From Chrysoperla carnea (lineage: Eukaryota; Arthropoda; Insecta; Neuroptera; Chrysopidae), in assembly GCF_905475395.1 (NCBI RefSeq), contig NC_058337.1, positions 139,569,172-139,633,171 on the forward strand: 64,000 nucleotides of DNA. The letters are read 5' to 3'. The position numbers and the translations under genes are program-made. This document shows positions 43,243 to 53,543 of this stretch, in pieces; the stretch's first letter is position 1, and every line of letters starts with the position of its first letter. The notes under the pieces are model-generated. The model saw nothing but the letters and a program-made list of their open reading frames with translations, searched no databases and was not told the origin of the DNA.

Positions 43243-43479
43243 TATTCGTTGTGTGCGTAGTTGTGGTAGCTACAATAAAAACGATGCCAGCGCTTCCAGT
43301 GAAAAATTTTGGCGTAAAAGGAGGCTTATTTAAATTTGTTAGACAATAATATTAAATTTTCAATGTAAGTCATAACTGCAATCCATACAATTATATATGC
43401 ATCCATGCAATTCTATAATTAAAGTAGTGTATCGTTATCATGGAAACGCCTCCAATAAAACTCACGTACGGTGCGAATA
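43243..43479 (+). mobile_element. TATTCG...CGAATA MITE, copy 4 (internal deletion)
   Basis: 237 bases, ends TATTCGTTGTGTGCGTAG and CACGTACGGTGCGAATA; lacks about 140 inner bases relative to copy 1. It lies 500 bases from copy 3 in opposite orientation. Confidence 0.88.
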
Positions 43480-43739
43480 GGCTTATCAAAATTTCGCCTT
43501 TTTACTTAGAGAGGAGCAAATGTGACACTAACATGTCCTTCTCTCGATACGATCATGCACGGGTAGTTTTTGAGATATCGACTGAAGAAGTTGCATTAGA
43601 AGACCAACCCTCAAATATAAATTAAATCAATAAATCAAAATTTATCTGTTCAATCGTCAAAAGGACTCGGTTTTTTGCATTTTTAAGTGCAATAATGACT
43701 CTAGAATACAACTTTTATTTTAATTGGAGACAAAAAAAA

Positions 43740-43935
43740 TTTTGCCGATCTTTCTTCGGAACCCTAAATTCGCACTTGAAACATAGCTAAGAACACTCTC
43801 CATTAAATTATCTTTCAAACAAAACCAAAAAAACAAAATCGGTTCTTCCGTTTAAGCGCTACGATGCCACTGTCTGTCAGACAGACACACATACATCACA
43901 CTTATAACACCCCTTTTTAAATTCGTGGATTAAAA
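43740..43935 (+). repeat. Interspersed repeat family 2, partial
   Basis: GCACTTGAAACATAGCTAAG, AACACTCTCCATTAAATTAT, CGGTTCTTCCGTTTAAGCGC and CTTATAACACCCC in order. Confidence 0.85.
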
Positions 43936-44297
43936 AATGGGGTTCATTATTGATTTAGATATTCGAGATAAATCCGAAAATACTTAATGAGTTGGATTGT
44001 TTTGTTTTGATTGCCCTAATTACGTTACATCATCCATAGACGCGAAAATTTTGTTGATTTAACGATTTAAGTGTGACAAAAGCGCACCTTACTTTTAGCT
44101 TAAGGGGGTACAAAACAAATACTCTCAATATTCTCAAAAAAAAAAAACAAAGAAAATTTTGTACTCAAATATTGTCTTACGCGTGTCGCTTTGAAAGGTT
44201 TTTACTATACCTATGATATTAATATATACACCAATTAAATAGTACCGAGTGTAATTTAATATTTTTGACGATTAAGTAAAGTAAATACTATAAGTAA

Positions 44298-45602
44298 ATA
44301 CTATACAAAAAAAACTTCAATCTATTTAAGGAATTTCATCAAAAAAATCTAGAACCTAGACAATACGAAAAATTAAACATACCATTTGATGAATTAAAAA
44401 ACCTTGCCATTCCGTACTCAACAAATATGTCATTGAATAACCCATATTCAATGTACATTACCACCCAGTGTAATCTACAAAACACTAGAGGTGTTAAATT
44501 GAATGAAATAATAAAACTTAACACAACAAAGCAAGATCAGCAAATATATTTATTATTTTTAAAACAAACACCTAATGAGAATATCGAATATGAAAATCTC
44601 TATAAAACGTTAAACAACCTTGCGAGTTTATTAACCTACAATAATCAGAAGAATATCAATATTATTAATATTCCAAATATATCGCGAAATATCAAGCAGG
44701 AAACTTTCGAATCTATGCTTGATTACATAATGCCTGACGAAATAAAAATCAAACTAATTACAGGAGATTTGATACATCCTAATAGAGATCAAATCCCTCA
44801 ACTTCTAAACGATTACCATACCAATATACTATCAGGTCACCCCGGCATATCTAGAATGCATCAAGAAATAAAAAAGAAATACTTTTGGAAAGGAATCAAA
44901 CAAGACATCGAAAAATATGTTAAAAGTTGCAAAACTTGCCAAATGACTAAAGAACCTAACATTACTAAAACACCTTTAGTTATTAGCACTATTGCCGATG
45001 ATTTCAATGATTCCGTTGCACTAGATATCATGGGACCATACAATATCACACAAAACGGAAATCGTTATATCCTCACTATACAGGATGAGCTAACAAAATT
45101 TGTGCAAGCTTATCCAATTCCAGAAGCAACTTCTGAAGTGTGTGCTATACACTTTTTAAAATATTGCTCTATATTCGGATTCCCAAACGCTATACTGACT
45201 GACCGAGGAACCGAATTTTTAAACAAACTGTTTAAAGAATTAACTAAATTGTTGCAGATTAAGCATAAGATAACTACCCCATATCATCCGATGTCCAATG
45301 GTTCAATCGAGCGTAGCCACTCCACAATCAAAAATTTCCTACGGTCTTACATAGATAATAGTCCAGAAACTTGGGACGAACTAGTGTACTTGGCAGTTCA
45401 TAGCCATAACACTCATACCAATCGTTCTACTAATGAAACACCCTATACACTTGTTTTTGGTAAAGCTCCCCAAATTCCTAGAGCTATCGAAAAACCAAAG
45501 GAAAACCCAACCTATCAAAATCTTACGCAAGATTTGATGAAAAGGGCAAAAGATATTAGGGACGCAGCAAAAAAGAATCTATTACAATCTAAAACTCAAT
45601 AA
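44298..45602 (+). pseudogene. Errantivirus pol 3' part: integrase, 5'-truncated and frameshifted
   Basis: The frame is open from 44298 (first ATG at 44427, probably irrelevant in a polyprotein). Numbered from that ATG, the zinc-binding HHCC is His131, His138, Cys168, Cys171, and the catalytic triad is Asp200 (ALDIMGP), Asp259 (LTDRGTEF) and Glu295 (SNGSIERS), with exactly 35 residues between the last two (DD35E). This is the integrase that joins retroviral cDNA to host DNA. Protease, reverse transcriptase and RNase H are absent: the element starts at about 44.3 kb. The frame ends at 45600-45602, while the rest of the domain continues in the +1 frame, so an indel near 45590-45603 breaks the gene. 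Family Ty3/gypsy, errantivirus type, given the envelope gene downstream. Confidence 0.9.
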
Positions 45603-45603
45603 G

Positions 45604-45909
45604 CAATACTATGATAAAAAGACTAGAATAAAATTCTTTCAAAACAATCAATTGGTGTTATTGCAAAATGCAGTCAGGAAATCACGCCACGATAAAAAGC
45701 TTGACCCAAGCTACAGTGGACCGTATAAAATAGTCCAAATTCATAATAATAATACGGCTACTTTACGAATAAAAAATAAATTAAAAACATATCACTATAA
45801 TTTACTGAAACCATATGTTTCAGATGCCGACCATACAAATGGTAATAATTCTAATGATGATGCTGATATCATCAATTCAGACGAAGGAGTTGAATTACAA
45901 AATAACTAA
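45604..45909 (+). pseudogene. Errantivirus integrase C-terminal part after the frameshift
   Basis: In the frame shifted relative to 44298-45602, the sequence resumes with a typical integrase tail: YYDKKTR, then QLVLLQN, KKLDPSYSGPYKIVQI (GPY/F motif) and YHYNLLKPY. It lacks its own credible start (the first codons of the open stretch are not ATG). The last 95 bases overlap the env frame. Kept as a separate piece because the join is broken. Confidence 0.85.
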
Positions 45910-47902
45910 GATAAATAAAACATCTGGTCTGTTTTATTTAAATCTAGGCAATGCAAAAATTGCTAATCAATATATTTCCTTAATTCACTATTACAATCTC
46001 ACTTCCTTACATAACATGCTAGACATATCAACAAAATACTTCTCGGAGTCTATTTCATTTTGTAGTTTAGTCACCGAAAATGACGGTAGTACTTGTAAAA
46101 TGACGCTAACCATGTTAGAATCACAAATATTAGATCTAAGAAATCAATTAGAAGAAATTGATAATCACCACTTTTCATTAAATAGCAGAAACAAAAGAGG
46201 TTTAGCCAACGTTGTAAGCTATCCTATTAAGTGGTTATTTGGGATACCCGATAGTTCTGATGCTGAATTTTATCAAAGCTCCATTGAATCATTAATAAAC
46301 GATCAAAAGCAGACTCACGTGTTGATGCAAAGTCAAATTCGCGTAATATCTGACACTATTAAAAATATAAACCAAACTATACTTGTTCTCGATACAGTCG
46401 AGGCAAAATTGAATACTAATATAAAAATTTTTAATAGTTTCATGTCCGAATCAAAGAGAATAATAAATGGACAATCTATGCAAATAGCTTTAATTGATCA
46501 TTTATTACTAATTAAACAAATTAATGATATGGTTCAAAAAGAAATAACGAAATATTCAATGTCAATATCTTTAGCACGTCATGGCATAATAGACTACAAT
46601 ATTATCTCATCTAAAACTTTGTTTGATGAACTTCAAGCAACCATCAAGTATCATCTACCCTTAGATGTAAGTTGGCAAAATTTAGAGTACTATTACAAAA
46701 TTATTAAACCCAAAGCATTTATGACGGACGACAAATTAATAATAGTAATTAAAGTTCCCGTAACTTCCATAGATAACTTTGATCTTTACAAAATATATCC
46801 CCTACCTACTCAACATAAAATAAATCCCGAAATCCTCACCTACGTAAAGAACGATTTCGATTATATGCTAGTTTCTCGCAGTAGAACACAGTATGCTTTA
46901 ATAAAGAATTTAGATAACTGTCAAGAATACAAACCAACGGAATTTCTATGCAATCAAATAAGTATTTCCAGACAACGAGCGGAAGACACATGCGAAACAG
47001 CCTTATTCGTTATCACCACAAAAGAAATACCACCAACATGTCAAACAAATACGTTACACGCTACCACCGAAATTTGGCAACCAATTTCAAACAATCAGTG
47101 GTTGTTCATTTTAACAAATCCAACACAATGTACCATACTTTGCATGAACGACGAAGACGACGATATCATCCTACAAAATACTGGAATTTTAACAATTAAT
47201 GGCATCTGCAAAGCTCATTCGAATTTCTATACTATGGAACCGCAGTTATCATTATTCAATCATACGCTGAAACTGTTCATACCGAAAATCGACATCACTG
47301 AAGATGATTGTTGTGTAAAGAAAGACATCAATAAAACCACTTTACATTCAATAAAATTGGAACCAATCAAAATAACTCATGTGGACCTCTCAGAATTAAA
47401 GTATGCACAACATAGACTCAATCAATTTGACGAACAGCTACAACAGCAATTAAATAAACCGTTCTTTATACAACATGAAGACTCAATATTACATTATGCA
47501 AAAATACTGTTGTCATCATTTGTATCACTCATGGGCATGTATTTAATTTATAAATTCAAACTATTCCAACTTCTATGGTTCTTCATCGGAAAATGTTTTC
47601 GATGCTTTAAACGAAAACGTCCAAATAACGACAATGGTACTGGTACTAAATTAAAATTTATCAACTGTTGTTTTGGAGATGGAAATGCTGTTAAAAATCA
47701 AATTCATCCCTCAGCAAACATTGACGCGGTAAAATATCTCAACGATTCTACTTCAGAAGAAGAAGGAAGAATAATAATTGCAAATACAACGCCATCAACA
47801 TCTTACAGTTCCGATTACACACCATCCAGACGAATAACCCGCAGCATCACTAGCAGCGAAGCCAGACAAAAACAAAGATCGATTTCATTCAACAAAACCT
47901 AA
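45815..47902 (+). CDS. Errantivirus envelope glycoprotein (F-like fusion protein), open
   Basis: Complete 695-residue frame from ATG at 45815, overlapping the integrase tail. Features: hydrophobic N-terminal stretch MVIILMMMLISS (signal peptide), furin-type site R-N-K-R at residues 125-128, followed by the conserved fusion-peptide-like GLANVV...WLFG (129-143), a helical region to about residue 240, several Cys pairs between 370 and 500, a transmembrane segment at about 560-590 and a basic then Ser/Thr-rich cytoplasmic tail of about 100 residues. This matches the baculovirus F-like (LD130-type) envelopes of insect errantiviruses, which mediate membrane fusion. In intact elements it is made from a spliced RNA; here the 5' LTR is missing, so expression would need another promoter. 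Its openness in a broken element may mean recent truncation, or retention by chance. Confidence 0.92.
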   Translation: MFQMPTIQMVIILMMMLISSIQTKELNYKITKINKTSGLFYLNLGNAKIANQYISLIHYYNLTSLHNMLDISTKYFSESISFCSLVTENDGSTCKMTLTMLESQILDLRNQLEEIDNHHFSLNSRNKRGLANVVSYPIKWLFGIPDSSDAEFYQSSIESLINDQKQTHVLMQSQIRVISDTIKNINQTILVLDTVEAKLNTNIKIFNSFMSESKRIINGQSMQIALIDHLLLIKQINDMVQKEITKYSMSISLARHGIIDYNIISSKTLFDELQATIKYHLPLDVSWQNLEYYYKIIKPKAFMTDDKLIIVIKVPVTSIDNFDLYKIYPLPTQHKINPEILTYVKNDFDYMLVSRSRTQYALIKNLDNCQEYKPTEFLCNQISISRQRAEDTCETALFVITTKEIPPTCQTNTLHATTEIWQPISNNQWLFILTNPTQCTILCMNDEDDDIILQNTGILTINGICKAHSNFYTMEPQLSLFNHTLKLFIPKIDITEDDCCVKKDINKTTLHSIKLEPIKITHVDLSELKYAQHRLNQFDEQLQQQLNKPFFIQHEDSILHYAKILLSSFVSLMGMYLIYKFKLFQLLWFFIGKCFRCFKRKRPNNDNGTGTKLKFINCCFGDGNAVKNQIHPSANIDAVKYLNDSTSEEEGRIIIANTTPSTSYSSDYTPSRRITRSITSSEARQKQRSISFNKT

Positions 47903-47915
47903 CCAACCTTTTATT

Positions 47916-47928
47916 AAGGGGGGAAGGA
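47916..47928 (+). other. Polypurine tract
   Basis: AAGGGGGGAAGGA sits immediately before the LTR start TGTAGTATCC and 13 bases after the env stop; it would prime plus-strand synthesis. Confidence 0.92.
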
Positions 47929-48432
47929 TGTAGTATCCTGAATTATCCTATATTTCCCAAATTATTTCTTACAGAGCATGATCAATAGATCATGGCGACA
48001 TATTGCTGAATAAGCAATAATAATTATATAAATTGAGAAACAAAATCCAATGTAAATCAGATTAGTATTTTTATTCAAATTGTAATATTATTTAATAAAT
48101 AAATAATTAATTAAATACAGTCTCCGGTATATTTTTAATTACAATACAAAAAAAGTCAACAAGTGTTAAATTGCAAAAAGGAAGGAAGTTTCATATAACA
48201 TTAAAATCAATATAAAAATTGATTTAAGTAATAAACTGAATTCTGCATAAGTCAACAATAAGTTTTGACTTTAGTAAATTATAATAATTTACTTGTGATT
48301 GGAAGTAACCGTCCGTTTTGGGATCTACGTACAAGGATCAACCTGGTGACAGCAAGCCCTGCCCTTGGTAATACCAAGTAAAATTAATTAAAAGGTTCAA
48401 CCGTTTCCTGGAACAACTCCTGGGATACGACA
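47929..48432 (+). mobile_element. 3' LTR of the errantivirus, 504 bp
   Basis: Starts TGTAGTATCC after the polypurine tract; the matching end is GGATACGACA at 48423-48432, the inverted complement with one mismatch (TG...CA borders). A TATA-like TATATAAATTG is near 48025 and AATAAA runs near 48100-48110. The 5' LTR is absent, so target duplication and divergence cannot be checked. Confidence 0.85.
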
Positions 48433-48810
48433 ATATATATCGTGTATTTTATACAAAACATATTGTATCCATCCTCATCTCATATACAATATTACATAAC
48501 TTACATGTCTGTCAGTCTGTCAGTCACAAAAGTGTCTTTGTTTCTCTTGAATGGTTCATATAATATTAGTGTGGGAATTTATATATTCTAATATCTAGAG
48601 TCAAGTTTAGATGTAATAACATAAATTACAATACAATCTAATGCTACATATCGTTGTGTCGTAGACTCGAATGCGATGTACTCGTAGAACTACACAGTAG
48701 AATTATATGCTACAGTCAAAATTAGTTTTAAAGATATTAAAGGATTGAAAAAAAGACATTCATTTAGGCCATTCGAGTTCTAGACACAGAGTGCAATTCT
48801 CTTTAATTAA
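48433..48810. other. Interval without a gene
   Basis: AT-rich flank with GTCTGTCAGTCTGTCAGTC at 48509; nothing else. Confidence 0.5.
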
Positions 48811-49448
48811 GGATGTATGAGCATGGTAGTGGGGGCACTTTAGAAATAGATATTTTCAATTTTGATGATAAATTTATATTATTACTTGACGATATAAGAC
48901 GAAAAGTAAGAATAAAATTTTTCGATATCTGGCTTAATTTTCAAAATATCGAAAATTGAAAATTTTGTTTAATTATTTAGCTTTCGATATTTCGAAAACC
49001 AAGACACATATCGAAAAATTGTATTCTTACCTTTCGTCTACATTTTCATGAAGTTATAACAAAATTCATCATCAAAGTTGAAAATAAGATAAAAATAATT
49101 TCAACCCTTAATCTACCCTGCTCTTACATCCCTTATATGGACGGTGACACTTAGTTTTTTTCTTTTCTAATTCATTGCTAATATGTTTACTTTCTATTAA
49201 AAAGTTTTTTTTAAATTTGTTTTTATTCATTCCAAATGAAAATTATCAAAAACTTCCAAAATATGTCGTTTTTTGAGATTCCTCCATAAGAGCCAATGTA
49301 TTTTATATCGATTTTTAATGACTTTTTTCTTAAAAATTTGCACGGATACCTAAGCTGAAATTTTAACCACATATTCTTTGAGTAAAAGACTACCTACAAA
49401 CAAATTTTGAGCCCATAAATCAAACATTGTTGTCATGCTCATACATCC
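48811..49448. mobile_element. TTAA-flanked MITE, GGATGTATGAGCATG family, copy 2
   Basis: 638 bases, TTAA at 48807-48810 and 49449-49452, the same ends and inner foldback as 28911-29457. It has a roughly 90-base stretch (about 49100-49190, containing CCCTTATATGGACGGTGACA) absent from copy 1. No coding frame. Confidence 0.93.
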
Positions 49449-49675
49449 TTAAGATTACTAGACAAGATATTTGTCAATATTTAGTTTACGCTGTATGTAT
49501 CGTATTAAAAATCATCAATTATAATCGAGACCATGATGTAAATAAATGTCGTATACATGACTAATTGTAAACAAAAACAAATGGTAACATTAAAGGATCT
49601 CTAGAGAATTAAGGGCATTAAATAATCAACGTTATCCTCAAAATTCATTTTGGGTTGTCAGGCACTACAGAAAAA

Positions 49676-50202
49676 AACAAGTGAAAAGAAACAATTGACT
49701 GAGTTTATTGTTGAAATACCATGTATAGACAGTGTTGATGATCTAATCGTGTTTTTTACGTCATGTAAATAAAGAAAGAAATCATCCACTCTTAGATAGA
49801 CACACACATGTAACCGATATTCCCATATAATACATACTAAAAAATTTTCACCTAATTTGCGCCCTCGCCGGTAAACAATGATGCTTACGAAAAAACATTA
49901 CAAACAAAGGTTGTTTATTTTTATATGAGGAACATTTTTTACATTTAAACTCTTGTTCTATCTCTAACCGATTACTAGATGTGTAAATAACCTATTTGAC
50001 TCATTAACGATTTCAACCTCACTTTTCGTTTTTGAGTTATCGTCTTGACAGAAAGACGGGCAAACAATCGAAAACGGATTAATTACATGATTTTATGAAC
50101 ACCGATACCAAAAATTTGTTCGCAGCATCAATATTTTTAAGAGTTACAAACTTGGAACTAAACTTAGTATGCCTTGATATATTTCATATACATGGTATTA
50201 AA
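49676..50202 (+). repeat. Interspersed repeat family 1, near full length
   Basis: AACAAGTGAAAAGAAACAAT to ATATTTCATATACATGGT, with the GACCC block partly lost. Small frames at 50095-50464 are partly repeat-derived and not genes. Confidence 0.88.
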
Positions 50203-51603
50203 ACAGAATGTGATGTTTTATATTTATATTTTGATTTATTCAGGCCAATTTGTGATAATAACCGATCCAATTCGTCGTTCTAAGCGATGTCAGTATAGTC
50301 GAATTCGACTGTATATTGATTTGTGTAGTGCCTTGCTTGTTATACAAAAGTATGAAATTGAAATGATATATGAATGTTATTTAATTTATTGTTGTTGCAA
50401 TATTATTACCATATTTTGGATAACATTCTATATTGGCACACATATTTTCTATACCCAAATATAGAAAGGCATTAAATAATATTATAAGAGGTTCTTATTT
50501 AAATGTACAACGTTCACCATTCTTATTAAGAATTGAAGAGACATTACTGAAACATCTTGTACCTAAGCAATGGTAACCGTAATTTTCTTCAAACTTCGTA
50601 AATTAAACTTTGAAAATCTGTGCCTAGCAGACATCATTATTTCAACCTAGAAACTTTCAAAGCTTTCTAAGGGATTAAGGGGTACATTTCCTAGTTTAAC
50701 TTTCTTTTGCTCTAAGCCTATGATAGGTATTTCCAAAAACTGTCCAAAAATCTAAAAAAGGTTTTCCTTCTTAAAACAATCATCTCTAGGCCTATCTCAC
50801 CACTGGCGTAGCCGGAAAATTTAACTTGGAGGCTATTCCTCAGTTTTATTTGCTAAAATTCTTAAAATAAGATGTTTTTTTCTTTTACATAGGCCAGGAA
50901 CCACTGTGAGTATAAAATTATAAAGCCTCGTCTGCAATCTCGCGAACTAGCACGAAGTCGTGCGAGGAACGAGGATGTGAAGGTGATACTTGTGGTATCT
51001 GACCACGTCTTGCTCATTAAGAGGCAATTTTTGAACCCTGCTCAATGAGAACATTAGGCACCCAGACTGTAACAGGCTAGCATAATCTCCACATTATCGC
51101 CATTACTTTGTTTGGGTAGTAGCTTGCGCACAGAGAGGTTTCGTAGCAGCGGTTGCCACTTCGATACCAGCCATAGAAATGAGGTAGTTGCGAAGTAAGA
51201 GGAGAGTATAATAGTTGGCGAAAATACTCGACGTGGATATTTCGCGAGAGTATGGATACGAGGTAAAGACAAACGTGCGAATATTAGTACGAAAAATTAA
51301 TGAAGAAACAATAATGATGGGAAATTCAAGACATTTTAAATTTTCTTTATGTTTTTATTGTTAAGATAAGAGTTCAGAAACCCCTTCAATTTCACAAAGA
51401 AGACAACAAAACCACACAAGATAAAATACTGCATATGTTACGATAATACATCTGAAAATATCGATTTACATAACTACCAGAAAAACCCAAAATGTTACGA
51501 ACTTATAAACTCTTCACTGAGATGGAAAATTGTATACCAAATTTTTTTTATGTTACAAGAAAAAAGTCATCAAACACTTATTGAAAATAATTATGGGCAG
51601 GAA
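50203..51603. other. Interval without a gene
   Basis: AT-rich with a slightly GC-richer part (50930-51280). A 72-codon minus frame at 51054-51272 has no recognisable content. Confidence 0.5.
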
Positions 51604-51607
51604 TTAA

Positions 51608-51919
51608 GGTAGTACTATCGGTAATAGACTTTCAGAATTCAATAAACCTTGGCATACTTGTCCATTATTATATCATAATTAACCAGTTAAATTTTTAGGG
51701 GCCTTTAGAGAACTGGAAAAAAGATATTTTGAAGATATTATAACATTGATCTTTATGGGAAATCAAAGATTTTATTTTATTTCACAAAACTGGACGTTCA
51801 GATTTTTAGTTCTCTGAAGGCCCCTAAAAATTTAGCTGGTTAATTATGATATAATACTGGACAACTATGAAAAGTTTCATTAAATTTTGAATGCAAAGTC
51901 TATTACCGATAGTACTACC
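51608..51919. mobile_element. TTAA-flanked foldback MITE, GGTAGTACTATCGG family
   Basis: 312 bases whose ends are inverted repeats of about 110 bases (GGTAGTACTATCGGTAATAG at the left; TTATCATAATTAACCAG and AGGGGCCTTTAGAGAACT further in), leaving a short loop. TTAA lies outside both ends (51604-51607, 51920-51923). No coding capacity. Confidence 0.9.
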
Positions 51920-51923
51920 TTAA

Positions 51924-52236
51924 ATAAGAACAAAAAAAAAATTGCTTGAATTTACAACTACCTATATATACTTTTTGAAATGTTTTAAGAATTAAGATTG
52001 TTTGAAAATCCTTTGAAAAGTTTCAATCATCACTAATATTTTTTTTTAAACATAGTTTTGTGAGACTTATATATTATTAATAAACTTAATTATCATAAAA
52101 ATATATGAAACCTTCATTTATTTAACCATTTATTTTGAACTTCTTAAAAGAATCTATATATACAACATGCCTTTAAAAACATAATATTAAAATTTTTCTT
52201 CATTCGAACATATAGAAAGCCCAAACTTCATGAAGG
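51924..52236. other. Interval without a gene
   Basis: AT-rich, no feature recognised. Confidence 0.5.
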
Positions 52237-52511
52237 TTAGGTTAGGTTAGATTATATTGGCTGTCCACGAAGGACACACTTAGGTTATAGAGAACCTTTG
52301 TGAGACCATATATGTGTTTTACCACCTTTCCGCTGATAATTTCATTTATCAGCTCCTCAATTTCAGAGGCTTAGTACACCTCCTTTATGCATGCACTACA
52401 CCAGCCCATCACAACTATTAATGAAATTAATTTTGTTGCGATGACGGGAATCGAACCCGCTACCCTAAGCATACTGCGGAAGAAATTGGTTACGCCTTGA
52501 CCAACTGGGCT
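52237..52511 (-). mobile_element. tRNA-derived SINE, family B
   Basis: On the minus strand: head AGCCCAGTTGGTCAAGGCG (A box TGGTCAAGGCG), B box GGTTCGATTCC at about 52445, body with GAGCTGATAAATGAAATTAT and GTCCTTCGTGGACAGCC, and a TAACCTAACCTAACC tail. Different from family A in head, body and tail. Target duplication not found. Confidence 0.85.
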
Positions 52512-53440
52512 TTACTATGGTGATTAATTTCATTTCCACATTTTCATTATCAATTAAAATTGTACTATTATTAGATGATTACATATAGGGGAGGCCAGCT
52601 GCTCGGGCCACCGCGTACTCAGGATCGAAAAAGCAAAACTTAGCATTATGATTGCTGAATCGCCACCACGATGGATTTGACCTCAGCAACTAGAGTACTG
52701 AGAATTGATTTTGTTCATGATTTTAGTGTTTATAGGACTTTTCAGCTTATTTTGTTGGTATCACGATAAGAAGTCAGTTGTAAAACTTTTATGTTTGTTC
52801 AATTTAACTCACGTTCGTGCATAATTTTCATGTTTGTTTGTTTTGTTCGAGTCATGCTTGTGTAAAATTTCTATGCCTGTACCTTATAATTTAAAGTTGA
52901 TAGATACTTAAGGATGAATGCCAAAACAAACTGACTTATAGTTTTCGTGCAAAATGATGGACAAAATGTGCAAATTTCTAATATATTTATATTACTATAT
53001 TTTTGATATACTTACTGCAATTCTACCACGCCACGTATATCAACCACTTGAAAAATAATGTTTTAAATCGTGCGTGATCAAAGTGATCATAACGCGAATG
53101 TTAACCAGGTTAAACAAAAACATTCTGTAGATGACCAAAACATAAGAGGAAAAAAAATGATTATATAAGAGAGAAGAGTGAAGGGTGATGAATTGAATGA
53201 AGTTTATAAATTTACACCAAACACCAGGTGGTATCAACTATTAACTAATGTACTTATTTACATAAGACGACACTTAATCTCATCTGGGAACTTTGACGTG
53301 TTGGTGTTGGTGTTCAATAGACATATGATGATGGACCCTTAAAATTTCTTATATATATGATATCTATTAGTTTTTATATATTTTAGTGATGTTACGGATA
53401 TTATTGATTTGATGCGCATAACAAAACTATTTGATGTATT
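52512..53440. other. Interval without a gene
   Basis: AT-rich; nothing recognised. Confidence 0.5.
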
Positions 53441-53541
53441 TATGTTCTGAGCACGCTGTAAAAATTTCAGCTTTATATCATTTTTCGTTTTTGAGTTAAC
53501 GTGTAGACAAACAGATGGACAGACAACCGAAAATTGACTAA
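53441..53541 (+). repeat. Interspersed repeat family 1, fragment
   Basis: TGAGCACGCTGTAAAAATTT, TTTCGTTTTTGAGTTAACGT and GACAGACAACCGAAAATTGA; cut off by the TIR element at 53544. Confidence 0.75.
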
Positions 53542-53543
53542 TA

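Noticed and set aside
46948-47199. 83-codon frame inside env
   Set aside because: Shadow of the env gene in another frame.
48344-48360. TGGTGACAGCAAGCC as a primer-binding site after a shorter LTR
   Set aside because: The end GGATACGACA at 48423-48432 is the inverse of the LTR start TGTAGTATCC, so this stretch lies inside the LTR.
52237-52252. AGGTTAGGTTAGGTTAG as telomeric TTAGG repeats
   Set aside because: It is the short tail of a SINE, three units only.
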